Source: a virus. From it: 43,710 nucleotides of DNA. The stretch covers positions 1 to 43,710 of the IMG/VR virus record IMGVR_UViG_3300017756_003604. One strand, 5' to 3'. Positions 17,164-25,361 of this stretch are shown one piece after another. The notes beneath the pieces are model-generated. The model was not told where the DNA came from and did no database searches. It was given only the letters and a program-made list of their open reading frames with translations. Position numbers and translations under genes: made by a program. Each line of letters starts with the position of its first letter. The stretch's first letter is position 1.

Positions 17164-17185
17164 AAAAAACCCCGCCGGGGCGGGG
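17164..17185 (-). terminator. Rho-independent terminator between portal and protease genes
   Basis: On the minus strand CCCCG and CGGGG (17181-17185 and 17170-17174) form a hairpin with a six-base loop, followed by six T residues (plus-strand A-run 17164-17169). It lies in the 41-base gap after the portal stop. Late transcription must pass it to reach the capsid genes. Confidence 0.75.
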
Positions 17186-17186
17186 C

Positions 17187-18803
17187 TTATGTATTGGGTG
17201 TTGCTTCCGGTTCTTCCTGCTGCTCAGGATCCAGCGCCAGCGCCTTCACCCAGCTGGGTGGTGGCAGGCCGGCTTCTTTACGCTCGGCCATTTCGCGGAC
17301 CTGCTGGGCAAATACTTCCTGGTAATCCTCGCCCATCTTCGCCAGCTCTTTTTCGTAGGTGGAAAGCCCGGACTCGATCAACAGGATGGCTTCTTTGACT
17401 TCCTTCAGGCCGTCGATCGCCATGCGGCCAGAGCCGATCCACTCCGCGTTGCACCAGGAAGCCTTAGCTTCATAGAAGCTGCGGGTGGCAGATCTCGGCA
17501 GCTTGAGGATGCCGCGGTCCAACGCTTCCTCGAGGAACAGCGCAAAGGCCATGCTGCCGAAGCGGGCCGGGATGATCTTCCGGCGGCCCATGTAATAGCG
17601 CCACCCTTCCAGCATGCTGGCCCGCGCCGTGCTGTAGCTCAGCTGCCGGTAGTCCTTGGAAAGCTGCTCACTTGGCAGGTTCAGGCCCGCCGCAATCCAC
17701 CGCATGATGGACGACTCCAGCTCTGCAAAGCCGTTGTCTGCGTTGTTGCTGGTCAGCAGCTCCAGCTTTTCGCCGGGCATCAGGTGCGGGATCTTCACCC
17801 CGTTCATCCGGATGTCCGCGCCGTCGTGCCAGTCCATCAAGTTGCCCATGTACTTCTGCAACTTTTCGATGGGGATATCGCCGCCGATGATCTCCATGGC
17901 CTGTTCGCTGCCCAGCTCGCTTTCGATCACCGCCGCATACATGGCGTTAACGATGGCGCTCTGCAGTTTGGTCTGCTGCAGTTTTGCCAGCTGGGGCAAC
18001 TGTTCCATCACGCTCAGGAACTGGTTGGCTCCTCGGGTCTGGCCGTCGCCACGCGGCTCGAACAGGTGCAGGAACTGCTGCCGGCCCCAGCTGGTTTCCC
18101 GGGGTACATAGGTCCACTCATAACCCATGCCGTTGCCACCCAGACCCGCACCGTGCACCTGGGTACTGCGCACCCAGTAACCGACAGCCGCGCCATAGCG
18201 GTCCAGCTGCACACCGGCCCGCAGGTTGGTGGAGTCCGGCCGGTTGTGCGGGTTGCATACGCGGTGCGTGTTCACCAGCTTGATGGCGGTGCGGAAGGGG
18301 CTGCCGGCCCGTTCGATCCACTCGCTGGAACCCATGGCCTCACCCACGGTGCTGTGCGTTGCCACGATCTCCCGGCACATCATCGTGAATGTGCGCTTGC
18401 GCTCGGCATCGATCCAGCAGTTGACGTCGTCTTCCGCGTACTCCAGCCAGGCCGCTTCCACGTCCTTGGCAAAGTCCCGCGCATCCGCCTCACTGATCCC
18501 CAGGTTACGCCAACGGGGCTTGTAACTCAGCCGGAACAGGTGGCCAACGATGTTGTCCACATGTAGCTGCACGCCGTTGGAGGCAATGCCGTGGTTGCGC
18601 ACCAGGTCTTCCGCCCGGGCATTGCCACTGGACAGGGACGGCAGCAGGGCCGCGTCCGCCGTGCGGGCTCCGGGATTCCACCGAGCCAGCTGGTTACCGA
18701 AGCCACCGCCGGCACCGGTGTAGCCGCTGGCGCTGGACATGGGCTTGCCTTCATGGTCCAGAATGCGAACTTTCGGCAGGTTGTCTTTGACAGCAGCACT
18801 CAT
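17187..18803 (-). CDS. Portal protein, lambda gpB family
   Basis: A 538-residue protein (lambda gpB is 533). Family features are SGYTGAGGGFGNQLARWNPGAR near the start, LVRNHGIASNGVQLHVDNIVG, the basic segment SSEWIERAGSPFRTAIKLV and the late helix LNLPSEQLSKDYRQLSYSTARASMLEGWR. Portal proteins form the dodecameric ring through which DNA enters and leaves. The start overlaps the gpW stop by four bases. The end is proline- and glutamate-rich (DPEQQEEPEATPNT). Confidence 0.93.
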   Translation of the reverse strand: MSAAVKDNLPKVRILDHEGKPMSSASGYTGAGGGFGNQLARWNPGARTADAALLPSLSSGNARAEDLVRNHGIASNGVQLHVDNIVGHLFRLSYKPRWRNLGISEADARDFAKDVEAAWLEYAEDDVNCWIDAERKRTFTMMCREIVATHSTVGEAMGSSEWIERAGSPFRTAIKLVNTHRVCNPHNRPDSTNLRAGVQLDRYGAAVGYWVRSTQVHGAGLGGNGMGYEWTYVPRETSWGRQQFLHLFEPRGDGQTRGANQFLSVMEQLPQLAKLQQTKLQSAIVNAMYAAVIESELGSEQAMEIIGGDIPIEKLQKYMGNLMDWHDGADIRMNGVKIPHLMPGEKLELLTSNNADNGFAELESSIMRWIAAGLNLPSEQLSKDYRQLSYSTARASMLEGWRYYMGRRKIIPARFGSMAFALFLEEALDRGILKLPRSATRSFYEAKASWCNAEWIGSGRMAIDGLKEVKEAILLIESGLSTYEKELAKMGEDYQEVFAQQVREMAERKEAGLPPPSWVKALALDPEQQEEPEATPNT

Positions 18804-19006
18804 CCAATCAACCTCGCAGGGCCACGCCGGCGACCAGACGCGCCGATCTGGCTTTCCAGTTCGGTGATATAGGAGCGCAATTGCGCCCGGTCAGCGGCCT
18901 TGAATTCCACGGTTTTGCCGTCCCGCTGGATCCGCACCACGGTCTGGCCGGTCATCAGCTTGTGGTACGCCTGCCGGGCTTCGGCAAGCTGGGCTTGAAT
19001 CGTCAT
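18800..19006 (-). CDS. Head-tail joining protein gpW
   Basis: A 68-residue protein, exactly the length of lambda gpW, with the pattern MTIQAQLAEARQAYHKLMTG, QTVVRIQRDGKTVEF and RAQLRSYITELESQIG. gpW binds the portal and prepares the head for tail joining. It overlaps the large terminase stop and the portal start by four bases each, so the three genes are translated in a coupled manner. Confidence 0.93.
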   Translation of the reverse strand: MTIQAQLAEARQAYHKLMTGQTVVRIQRDGKTVEFKAADRAQLRSYITELESQIGASGRRRGPARLIG

Positions 19007-21051
19007 CGTCTTCTCCGGGCAATGTCCGCGAAATTGGATGTTCGGGTTTCCGTCTTGGTCTGGATAACCCGGGCACCGGTCTGGCGTTCGGTACCGGAAT
19101 CTTCAGCCGCCCGTTCAACGGGTTCCGGCATGGCCGGTGCCAGCAGATCGCCCTGCTTCAGTTCGGCTTCCAGAGCATCCCACTGGTCCGGCTTTTTGAT
19201 GTGCACTTTCACCGTGCGGGCTGCGTGCAGGGCGTACACCTCACAGTCCAGCGCCTCGTTCCGCACGCCGGCCTTTTCCTGCCATACACGACGACCACCC
19301 CGCTGTCGGGACGGTGCCTTAACCTCGCTGGTGATCTGGTCGTAGTAGTCGGAGCGCACCCCGTTGTACCAGTGCATCCGGCCAGGCCCGTGGCCCTGCA
19401 GTTTCAGCCGGGCATCAATCAGGTCTTTTGCCTTGTGGGTACCGACCATGAACACCGGCAGGCCGTATTTGCTGGCCTTGGTAGTCTTGTTGTTCACGTC
19501 GATTTTCTTGGCCGGGGTGACAATCTCCCGGCTGATGTTGGTGCTTTCGCCCTTGATCGCCATGACCTTCACGCCACGACCACGGCGCGATCGCACGTAG
19601 CTGTACACCGCATCGTTGGTGCCACCGTCAGACGAGTCGACACTGGCCGCGGACACGTAGACCGGGAAGCCCCACTCATGCTGGTAACAACCAAAGATGA
19701 ACGCATCCAGTTCTTCCCAGACCGGATCCGCCTTGTCCATGCAGGTGTTCGCCGCAGCTATCTCGCCCCAGTACACCAGCCAGCTTTCTTCACCCCGGCC
19801 CCAGGCCCGGACAACCACCGCCAGGCGGTCATGCTGCACGTCGACACCCACGGTCAGCAGCAGGCCACCGGCTGGTACCGCCTTCTCCGCATACTCCAGC
19901 GCCCGCGCTTCCAGATCCTCGGTGCTCGGTGCGTCCGTGCGGTACTCATACGGCAGGCCCAGACAACTGTTTTCGAAAACGATCATGTCGCTTTCGTCGC
20001 CGGCCTCCAGCGCATGCCGCGCCTTCAGATATCGCTCCACCAGCATGGCCAGCTTTGAGCCGGGGAACGGGCTGTAAAGCTCGTTGATGTAGAACCCGGC
20101 CACGCCCCGGAAGGGCCGCTCTGCCTGCCATTCGCCTTTGCGCACGTTGCGGTTCTTGTCCACATCCCGCCAGGGCACACCGCAATGGGGGCACACATAA
20201 CGCGCCGTCTGTGGCTGGGCTTTCCCCAGCACCTCGTCGACGGTCTCCGCGCCCTCATCCCAGATCACGTTTTCCCAGGCCAGCACATGGCTGTCACCAC
20301 ACTCATGGCAGGGCACCATGAACTTCCGGCGGTCGCTTGCCAGGTAAGCCTTCTCTACCCGGCTGATCCCCTTCACCGTCGGGGTGCCACCGAAGATCAC
20401 TTTGCGGTATTCGTAGGTCTTCGCCCGTTCTTCCAGCAGCTTGACCGAGTCGCCCTGCCCTTTGACGTTGGTGTTACAGTCGTCCGGTTCCTCGACACAC
20501 ACCACCGGGGCGGACAGAGACTTGACGTTATCCGGTGCGTTCGATGCCACCAGCGCCAGGAACCCGCCCGGGAATTTCTTGAAGTCCGTCCGGTTGCCGG
20601 TGCTGCGGGATGTCGACACATCCACCAGCGGCCGCAGCACCTCGGTGGCCTGTACCATCGGCACAAACTTCTGATCCAGGTACTTCCGGATCGTCTTGTC
20701 CTTCGGGAACAGCAGTACGATCGGGCACGGATCGTTGTGGATCCGCCGGCCCAGGTAGTTGTTCCAAACCCCGTCTGTCCAGGCCACCTGGGCAGACTTC
20801 ATGCACACAACTTCCTTCGTGGCATTATCGTCCAGGGCATCGAGCATGCCGGGCACCCACGGGGTTAGGTCCGTGGAGTATTTGCCCGGCATCGGGCTGC
20901 TCTCCTGGGCTATGTACCGGTACCGGTTAGACCACTCAGTTGAGCTGATCTTTTCCGGCGGCTGGAACTTCTTCAATGACCGGGCTATCACCCGATCCAA
21001 GTTCCTCTCCAAGGCCTGCCAGTTGTCGGAGCTGATTGCGACTGTGCTCAT
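19003..21051 (-). CDS. Terminase large subunit, lambda gpA family
   Basis: A 682-residue packaging ATPase/nuclease (lambda gpA 641). Visible motifs: adenine/Walker A-like MKSAQVAWTDG (about residue 84), Walker B-like VVCVEEPDD (about 183), a zinc-binding pair CHEC and CPHC (about 245-290) and the nuclease segment VGVDVQHDRLAVVVRAWG (about 405). The C-terminus is basic (FADIARRRR). The gene overlaps the small subunit gene by 116 bases if the first ATG is used. A GTG at codon 21, with GGAGAGG upstream, would reduce the overlap. It cuts concatemers at cos and drives DNA into the head. Confidence 0.93.
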   Translation of the reverse strand: MSTVAISSDNWQALERNLDRVIARSLKKFQPPEKISSTEWSNRYRYIAQESSPMPGKYSTDLTPWVPGMLDALDDNATKEVVCMKSAQVAWTDGVWNNYLGRRIHNDPCPIVLLFPKDKTIRKYLDQKFVPMVQATEVLRPLVDVSTSRSTGNRTDFKKFPGGFLALVASNAPDNVKSLSAPVVCVEEPDDCNTNVKGQGDSVKLLEERAKTYEYRKVIFGGTPTVKGISRVEKAYLASDRRKFMVPCHECGDSHVLAWENVIWDEGAETVDEVLGKAQPQTARYVCPHCGVPWRDVDKNRNVRKGEWQAERPFRGVAGFYINELYSPFPGSKLAMLVERYLKARHALEAGDESDMIVFENSCLGLPYEYRTDAPSTEDLEARALEYAEKAVPAGGLLLTVGVDVQHDRLAVVVRAWGRGEESWLVYWGEIAAANTCMDKADPVWEELDAFIFGCYQHEWGFPVYVSAASVDSSDGGTNDAVYSYVRSRRGRGVKVMAIKGESTNISREIVTPAKKIDVNNKTTKASKYGLPVFMVGTHKAKDLIDARLKLQGHGPGRMHWYNGVRSDYYDQITSEVKAPSRQRGGRRVWQEKAGVRNEALDCEVYALHAARTVKVHIKKPDQWDALEAELKQGDLLAPAMPEPVERAAEDSGTERQTGARVIQTKTETRTSNFADIARRRR

Positions 21052-21454
21052 TCAGTAGCTCGATATCGAGATCGATGTCATACAACGTGTCGATCTCGGT
21101 TTTGAGTTTCGGGTTACCGGTCAGCACCGCAGTCCTGATCGCTAACACCACCTGCACCAATCGAGCCTCCACTGATACTGCCGGTACCAGTTCTTCCAAA
21201 TCTTTCGCCAGGGCCAGTTCTTCCCGGTCGCCCTTGATCCTGTCCAGCCGGTCGCGGGAACTCTCATGCCGCGCACCGTTCACCGCCCTGTCCATCAGCC
21301 ACTGGTGGACATCCTCGGTGTCATACGTGTTCGCCTTGCCCCGGGTACCGGACACAGCAACCGGAAAAGAAGGATCACGCTGGTAAGCCGTAAAGCTTCG
21401 CTCAGAAATCCCGAAGATCTCTGCCAGCTCACGCTTGTTAACCTGCTTACCCAT
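20936..21454 (-). CDS. Terminase small subunit, Nu1-like
   Basis: A 172-residue protein (lambda Nu1 181). The N-terminal winged helix-turn-helix is clear: QVNKRELAEIFGISERSFTAYQRD, then SFPVAVSGTRGKANTYDTEDVHQWL. A helical dimer region follows (DRLDRIKGDREELALAKDLEEL). Nu1 proteins bind the cos site and load the large subunit. In lambda cos lies just upstream, so the 95-base gap 21455-21549 is the expected place, though no cos consensus could be read there. Confidence 0.9.
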   Translation of the reverse strand: MGKQVNKRELAEIFGISERSFTAYQRDPSFPVAVSGTRGKANTYDTEDVHQWLMDRAVNGARHESSRDRLDRIKGDREELALAKDLEELVPAVSVEARLVQVVLAIRTAVLTGNPKLKTEIDTLYDIDLDIELLNEHSRNQLRQLAGLGEELGSGDSPVIEEVPAAGKDQLN

Positions 21455-21549
21455 CTCAACCCACTGATATCAACCGAGGAAGGAAGGCCATGGTTGGCCC
21501 AAGTCTGCAAAAATTCCGCGCTCTACGCGCCCGTGTGAATCGCACCCGC

Positions 21550-21873
21550 TCAGAAGGACCCGCACTCATCCGAGAGCCCGCGATCACGAAGGACGAGCCA
21601 CTCCGAAACCTCCGACTGAGCGCCGGAATACTCAGCCGTGATCGTCAGTTCGATCTCGGTGCCGTCCGGCAAATCAATCGGTGGAACCACTGCCAGGTAG
21701 TTGCCCGGGCTGTCCGGATACAGGGGGACAGGGTTCGTTACCCCAGGTACGTCAGAGCCATCGGCCATCAGCAGCACTGCTTCCACCGTCGCGCCGGATA
21801 CCACGTTACCCTCGTGGTCCGTCAGGCCCTCAACGGAGAGGGCCTTGCTGTTGTTCCGGTAGTAGATCCGCAC
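21550..21873 (-). CDS. Beta-rich structural protein of unknown role (107 aa)
   Basis: The product starts at GTG (MRIYYRNNSKALSVEGLTDHEG in essence) and has an immunoglobulin-like strand pattern: VVSGATVEAVLLMADG, SPGNYLAVVPPIDLPDGTEIELTITAEYSG. Proteins with this N-terminus occur beside tail-fibre-type genes in siphoviruses and may be decoration or fibre-associated proteins (inference). It lies between the 185-residue protein gene and the small terminase gene and is part of the late operon. Confidence 0.6.
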   Translation of the reverse strand: MRIYYRNNSKALSVEGLTDHEGNVVSGATVEAVLLMADGSDVPGVTNPVPLYPDSPGNYLAVVPPIDLPDGTEIELTITAEYSGAQSEVSEWLVLRDRGLSDECGSF

Positions 21874-21877
21874 CGGG

Positions 21878-22435
21878 TTACGCCGCCGCCTGCGTGAACT
21901 CAGCGGTCACGGTAATGGTGGATCCTGCAGACAGAGTGACATCACCAGACTCGAAGGCACCGGCCGCAAACAGCAGGCCAGTGGATCCGCCCTTGGTGTT
22001 GTTGTCCGTCAGGAATGCGCCACCCACCGTGGTGCTGTTGTTGGTGATGGTGAATACCGCCGCACTGGCGTTGTTGTTCACCGCCTTGCTGGCAACAGAT
22101 CCCGGAGTCCATGCCTGCCGGGCGGACTCGTCATAGCCCTGCACCTCTGTCCATCCAGCATGTGATGCCATGGTGTCGCCAGCGGCCACCGTGGGTGATC
22201 CATCAGTCAGTCCCAGGTACCAGGGGCCGGCGGATGCCAGGCCAGCGTCCAACAGCTGGTTCAGCCCGGTATCCACAATCAGGTTTTCCCAGGTGAGCAC
22301 ATCAATCAGCTTTCCTTCCGGATCGCGGATTTCCGCTTTCCACTGACCCTTTGCCATGGCGTTACCCAGGGGGAGGGAGACAGGGGCGGCCCCCGCTGCT
22401 TTCATGCGGTCTTGTGCAGTGGTCTTGTCTTTCAT
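21878..22435 (-). CDS. Phage structural protein with tail-fibre-like domain
   Basis: A 185-residue protein with a pattern seen in phage structural proteins encoded near fibres: VLTWENLIVDTGLNQLLDAGLA, WYLGLTDGSPTVAAGDTMASHAGW, SAAVFTITNNSTTVGGAFLTDN and a final strand STITVTAEFTQAAA. The GLTDG and T-M-A-S-H-x-G-W segments are typical of these proteins. No enzymatic residues were seen. It lies directly after the 515-residue repeat protein gene and is probably a virion surface component. Confidence 0.65.
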   Translation of the reverse strand: MKDKTTAQDRMKAAGAAPVSLPLGNAMAKGQWKAEIRDPEGKLIDVLTWENLIVDTGLNQLLDAGLASAGPWYLGLTDGSPTVAAGDTMASHAGWTEVQGYDESARQAWTPGSVASKAVNNNASAAVFTITNNSTTVGGAFLTDNNTKGGSTGLLFAAGAFESGDVTLSAGSTITVTAEFTQAAA

Positions 22436-22436
22436 G

Positions 22437-23984
22437 TCAGTTTCCCGGCTTGATGTTCGTGGTGTGGTTAAGAGCTGGGTTTACCCCTGTCTTGCCTGTC
22501 AGAGCCGTGCGGAGCGTGATGGCCCCCATCACCAGGTACTGGATACCGGCGTTGACGATTGCAAAACGGGAGGTGGCAATAGCGCCTGCGGTGACCCGGG
22601 CCCGAGTATCTACCAGGGCGGTCACCAGATCGGACGCTGTACATACCTCAGAGAGCGCAGCGGTCATGTTGACCATGAGCCCCCACACGTCCGCAGACAG
22701 TGCGCCGGACTGCAGCGCATTGCGGAATCCGAAGTTGACCCCGAACGTGTCTGCAGCCAGTGCACCGTCTGAAATGGTTTGAGTGAACCCGAAGCTGGTA
22801 CGGAACTGGTCACTTGCTATCGCCCCGGATGAGATACTGGCCAACTGGGCAACCACTGCCGTGAGCACATCCGACACCTGCGCAGTGCCGTGAAGCACTG
22901 CCAGGGCCTGAATCGCTGAAAGGAACTGATCGGATGCCTGGGATTGTTCCGCCATCGCGGCCTGCCGGGCATCTTCCGCAGCACGGCGGATAGTGTCGGA
23001 TGCCGCCGCCTGGTTGAGTAGATCGACCAGCACCTGAGCCTGCACTGTCCAGCGCTCACCAGCCGCAGCCCCGGCGGTCAGACTGGCTGCAGCGTCTGCC
23101 AGAGCGTCCGTCGTATCATTACCCGTGGCACCAGACTGAAGACTACCAACCGCCACCGGTGAATCCCCGGCCTGATCGGATGCCTGCGCTGACGCGACAA
23201 TGCCAGCGCTAACCGCCGCAATGGTGCTCAAAATATCTGATGCGATCGCACCGGCGGTCAGTGACGCGGGAGCCTGGCAATGTGCGGTCCAGCTGTCTGA
23301 CCCTGCTGCTGACTGGGAGAGGGTCTTTTCTTCACCGCCACCACTTACCGGCCCCGTGGGGGCTGGGTCGCCGTCTGTGCCGACCGCAATTGAGTATATT
23401 TGCAAAGCATCAGTGTCGCGCGACAGATGTGATATACCAAAAAAGCCGCCTACTGGCAGCGGGTCACCGTCCGTAACCGATACCTCGGCGGTGCCGGGGC
23501 GTGATCCACCGATATCCCAGCTACGAATTTCAAGCGTCGCCCCATCCCGGACAAGCTCCAGATACCGAGTAACAAAGGCGTTACTGACGGTCAGCGAGCT
23601 TGACCCTATCGCGCTATCAGAACCGGAATCATATTTTGATATGCGGTTGTTAGTGCCGTACCAATGAACGTAACCTGTGCGACTAGCGGAGTCTCCCGAG
23701 CCGCTAAGTATACCGCCAGGAATCGCCTGCACAGAACCGCTACTTTCCTCAAACCGTACAAGCAGCCGAATTACAGTACGCCCGGATGTGGTGCCCGCAA
23801 GCCACTGCAGTGCGCTCCGCTCAAAAGAGTCGTCAGACGGAGTTATCAGTAGGTGCCTGTCGCTATCAGTTAGCGGATTGCCTGACTTGATAGCGTATGC
23901 AAGGGGTCCGCCCCAGACAACGGAGAAATCAGCCGGAACCGAATCAACCGCCTGACCCCGGAAATCCTCAAAGTGCTGCGCCAT
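22437..23984 (-). CDS. Repeat-containing virion surface / fibre-like protein
   Basis: A 515-residue protein. Residues 1-205 have the pattern of a laminin-G/concanavalin-like jelly roll (LLVRFEESSGSVQAIPGG, VTRYLELVRDGATLEIRSWDIGG, GFFGISHLS). Residues about 215-500 are alanine- and serine-rich with repeated motifs of the type SSGAIASDQF, SDGALAADTF, QSGALSADVW, TAGAIATSRF spaced at roughly 22-25 residues. It has no signal peptide. The N-terminal fold suggests sugar binding, and the repeats may form a fibrous stalk or coiled assembly. It sits in the cluster of small structural genes between lysis genes and terminase, so a head fibre or adsorption role is inferred. Confidence 0.6.
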   Translation of the reverse strand: MAQHFEDFRGQAVDSVPADFSVVWGGPLAYAIKSGNPLTDSDRHLLITPSDDSFERSALQWLAGTTSGRTVIRLLVRFEESSGSVQAIPGGILSGSGDSASRTGYVHWYGTNNRISKYDSGSDSAIGSSSLTVSNAFVTRYLELVRDGATLEIRSWDIGGSRPGTAEVSVTDGDPLPVGGFFGISHLSRDTDALQIYSIAVGTDGDPAPTGPVSGGGEEKTLSQSAAGSDSWTAHCQAPASLTAGAIASDILSTIAAVSAGIVASAQASDQAGDSPVAVGSLQSGATGNDTTDALADAAASLTAGAAAGERWTVQAQVLVDLLNQAAASDTIRRAAEDARQAAMAEQSQASDQFLSAIQALAVLHGTAQVSDVLTAVVAQLASISSGAIASDQFRTSFGFTQTISDGALAADTFGVNFGFRNALQSGALSADVWGLMVNMTAALSEVCTASDLVTALVDTRARVTAGAIATSRFAIVNAGIQYLVMGAITLRTALTGKTGVNPALNHTTNIKPGN

Positions 23985-24256
23985 CAGCTACCCCCAACCC
24001 GTCCACGAGGCCGCTCAGAGTAACCAGCAGCAGCCAGCACAGACGCAACAGCAGCTGGAGCCGTGTTAACCCCGCTCACTGGCTCCGGAGTCCGCACCGC
24101 CGCATACGTCACGCCGTCGATATCGGCATACCATGCACACCATCCAGCGCCGGGGATCACGCCGGGGGTAAGTCCACCCATCTCAGGATCAGGCACAGCC
24201 TCAACGACATACCAATACCCGCCGTCAGCCTGCTCTGGCACAGCCGCCTCGATCAC
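23984..24256 (-). CDS. Small protein of unknown function (90 aa)
   Basis: I do not recognise the family. The product begins MIEAAVPEQADGGYWYVVEAVPD and has one aromatic strand-rich centre (GAGWCAWYADIDGVTYAAVRTPEPV), then an alanine-rich helix and a basic end RPRGRVGGS. It overlaps the next upstream gene by four bases and the repeat protein gene by one base, so it is part of the same structural set. Confidence 0.6.
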   Translation of the reverse strand: MIEAAVPEQADGGYWYVVEAVPDPEMGGLTPGVIPGAGWCAWYADIDGVTYAAVRTPEPVSGVNTAPAAVASVLAAAGYSERPRGRVGGS

Positions 24257-24657
24257 TCTGGTACCTCATCCCAGCCGTAAACACCGGGAGCCCAAGAATT
24301 GTTCGCGGTGTTGTTCTGCCAAACCTTACCGTCAGCCCGTACACGCGTCGTATCACCGTGTACGTCGGTCAGCGGGTATGCGTCCTGCGCACCGGTCGGC
24401 ATGATGTGATCCGGGATCTCATCATCCGGCACCATGGCACCGCTGCGGACAATCCCGAAGCGGTCAATGTGCCACCGCCGGACCGCTACCAGGGTGCCAT
24501 CCGGCTGCTCGTCATAGACACCGCCGTGACTTGTGCGCTCTCCTGGCTCACCAATCCGCGCCACGCTGGCGTTGGTAGCCACGGCCATGGCTTGGTCATA
24601 GACATGATCCGCGTCTGCCTGATTCGCAAACGTGGCATGGATCTGGACAACAAACAC
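24253..24657 (-). CDS. Protein with C-terminal chitin-binding-like (CBM5/12) module
   Basis: A 134-residue protein that starts at GTG with AAGGA nine bases upstream. The N-terminal half is a ferredoxin-like strand-helix pattern (FVVQIHATFANQADADHVYDQAM, VRRWHIDRFGIV). The last 40 residues (YPLTDVHGDTTRVRADGKVWQNN, NSWAPGVYGWDEV) match the short CBM5/12-like module found in chitinases and in many phage proteins, with the tryptophans of the binding face. It probably takes part in binding a cell-surface glycan. Neighbours are small virion genes. Confidence 0.65.
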   Translation of the reverse strand: MFVVQIHATFANQADADHVYDQAMAVATNASVARIGEPGERTSHGGVYDEQPDGTLVAVRRWHIDRFGIVRSGAMVPDDEIPDHIMPTGAQDAYPLTDVHGDTTRVRADGKVWQNNTANNSWAPGVYGWDEVPE

Positions 24658-24661
24658 GGGC

Positions 24662-25021
24662 TCAGTCCTTCAGGATGATCAGATTGGTAGGCGGCATCGG
24701 TGGCTGCTTCACCCACTCCACCGCAACCGAGTTGCTGGGCTCAGAAACCAGGCCATCGGTATCCACCGCAACAATGGTGCAATCAAACGTGCCGTAGTCC
24801 GGCAGCGCCTCATGCTTAGCCAGCTCATAAGCACCAGCCTCCGGCATTGTGGGGGCAATCGTGGTCACGGTATCGCCGCAGGTCAGCTGGTACTCCGCAA
24901 TCTCGGTAGCAGGATCCAGCGGTGTGCCGTCTTCACGGGTAGTCGGTGGCTCCCAGGTCAGGGTTTCCGCCAGGGCAGGAACTGCAAAGGCGGTCAGAAG
25001 AATCAACACAAAGAGTTTCAT
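24662..25021 (-). CDS. Secreted fibronectin-III-like protein
   Basis: A 119-residue protein with a clear signal peptide (MKLFVLILLTAFAVPALAE, cleavage after ALA at about residue 18). The rest is one fibronectin type III-like domain: LTWEPPTTREDGTPLD, EYQLTCGDTVTTI, TFDCTIVAVDTDGLVSEPSNSVAVEW, with two cysteines. The ATG has AGGA eight bases upstream. A secreted small domain in the lysis block could act in the periplasm or at the cell surface; similar proteins follow spanin genes in other marine phages (recollection, not checked). Confidence 0.7.
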   Translation of the reverse strand: MKLFVLILLTAFAVPALAETLTWEPPTTREDGTPLDPATEIAEYQLTCGDTVTTIAPTMPEAGAYELAKHEALPDYGTFDCTIVAVDTDGLVSEPSNSVAVEWVKQPPMPPTNLIILKD

Positions 25022-25029
25022 GGCATGTC

Positions 25030-25245
25030 CTATTCAGCGCTGTAACCGCGCTTGAGTTCGAGGATGTACTGCATCAGCAGGGCCGTGTCCTGCTTATTGA
25101 GGCTTACCCCGCCCTGAGCGCTCTGGGTCCAGCTGGGCAGGCTTGGCCGGATCGGCTCCGGTGGCATCTGGGGGCACTCTTGCGTCAGGGCCGGCACCAG
25201 GCTGCACGCCGTTAAAGAACTCATCACCAAAGCCAACAGGATCAT
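25030..25245 (-). CDS. Outer-membrane spanin lipoprotein, Rz1-like
   Basis: The 71-residue product begins with a lipoprotein signal peptide MILLALVMSSLTAC, lipobox L-T-A-C with the acylated cysteine at residue 14, followed by the proline-rich stretch PQMPPEPIRPSLPS that is typical of Rz1. The end is helical. It lies inside and beyond the reading frame of the upstream i-spanin-like gene in another frame, which is the classic Rz/Rz1 arrangement. Spanins fuse inner and outer membranes in the last step of lysis. Confidence 0.85.
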   Translation of the reverse strand: MILLALVMSSLTACSLVPALTQECPQMPPEPIRPSLPSWTQSAQGGVSLNKQDTALLMQYILELKRGYSAE

Positions 25246-25360
25246 CCTGCAGCTGCTGTTCTTCCTCACGGTATTGTTCACGGCGTTCACGCTTGCGGAT
25301 CCGGTCCCAGATGCGGGCCAGCAGCTCAACGAGCCGAACCAGCGGGCCGAGCCACTGCAC
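25094..25360 (-). CDS. Probable inner-membrane spanin partner (Rz-like)
   Basis: An 88-residue protein starting at GTG with AAGGA eight bases upstream; a TTG ten codons further upstream has no ribosome site. It starts MQWLGPLVRLVELLARIWDRI (weak membrane or amphipathic helix), then a highly charged helix (RKRERREQYREEEQQLQDD) and a disordered proline-rich end. The Rz1-like gene overlaps it in another frame. The order and overlap support an Rz role, but the membrane segment is weak and the charged helix is short for an i-spanin, so this is tentative. Confidence 0.55.
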   Translation of the reverse strand: MQWLGPLVRLVELLARIWDRIRKRERREQYREEEQQLQDDPVGFGDEFFNGVQPGAGPDARVPPDATGADPAKPAQLDPERSGRGKPQ

Positions 25361-25361
25361 C

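Noticed and set aside
15754-17325. Plus-strand open frame of 523 codons opposite the head protease
   Set aside because: Antisense to a protease gene with intact catalytic residues; the translation has no known motif and shadow-like composition.
21455-21549. Possible cos site upstream of the small terminase gene
   Set aside because: Expected here by analogy with lambda, but no recognisable cos core or repeated binding sites could be read, so it is not listed as a feature.
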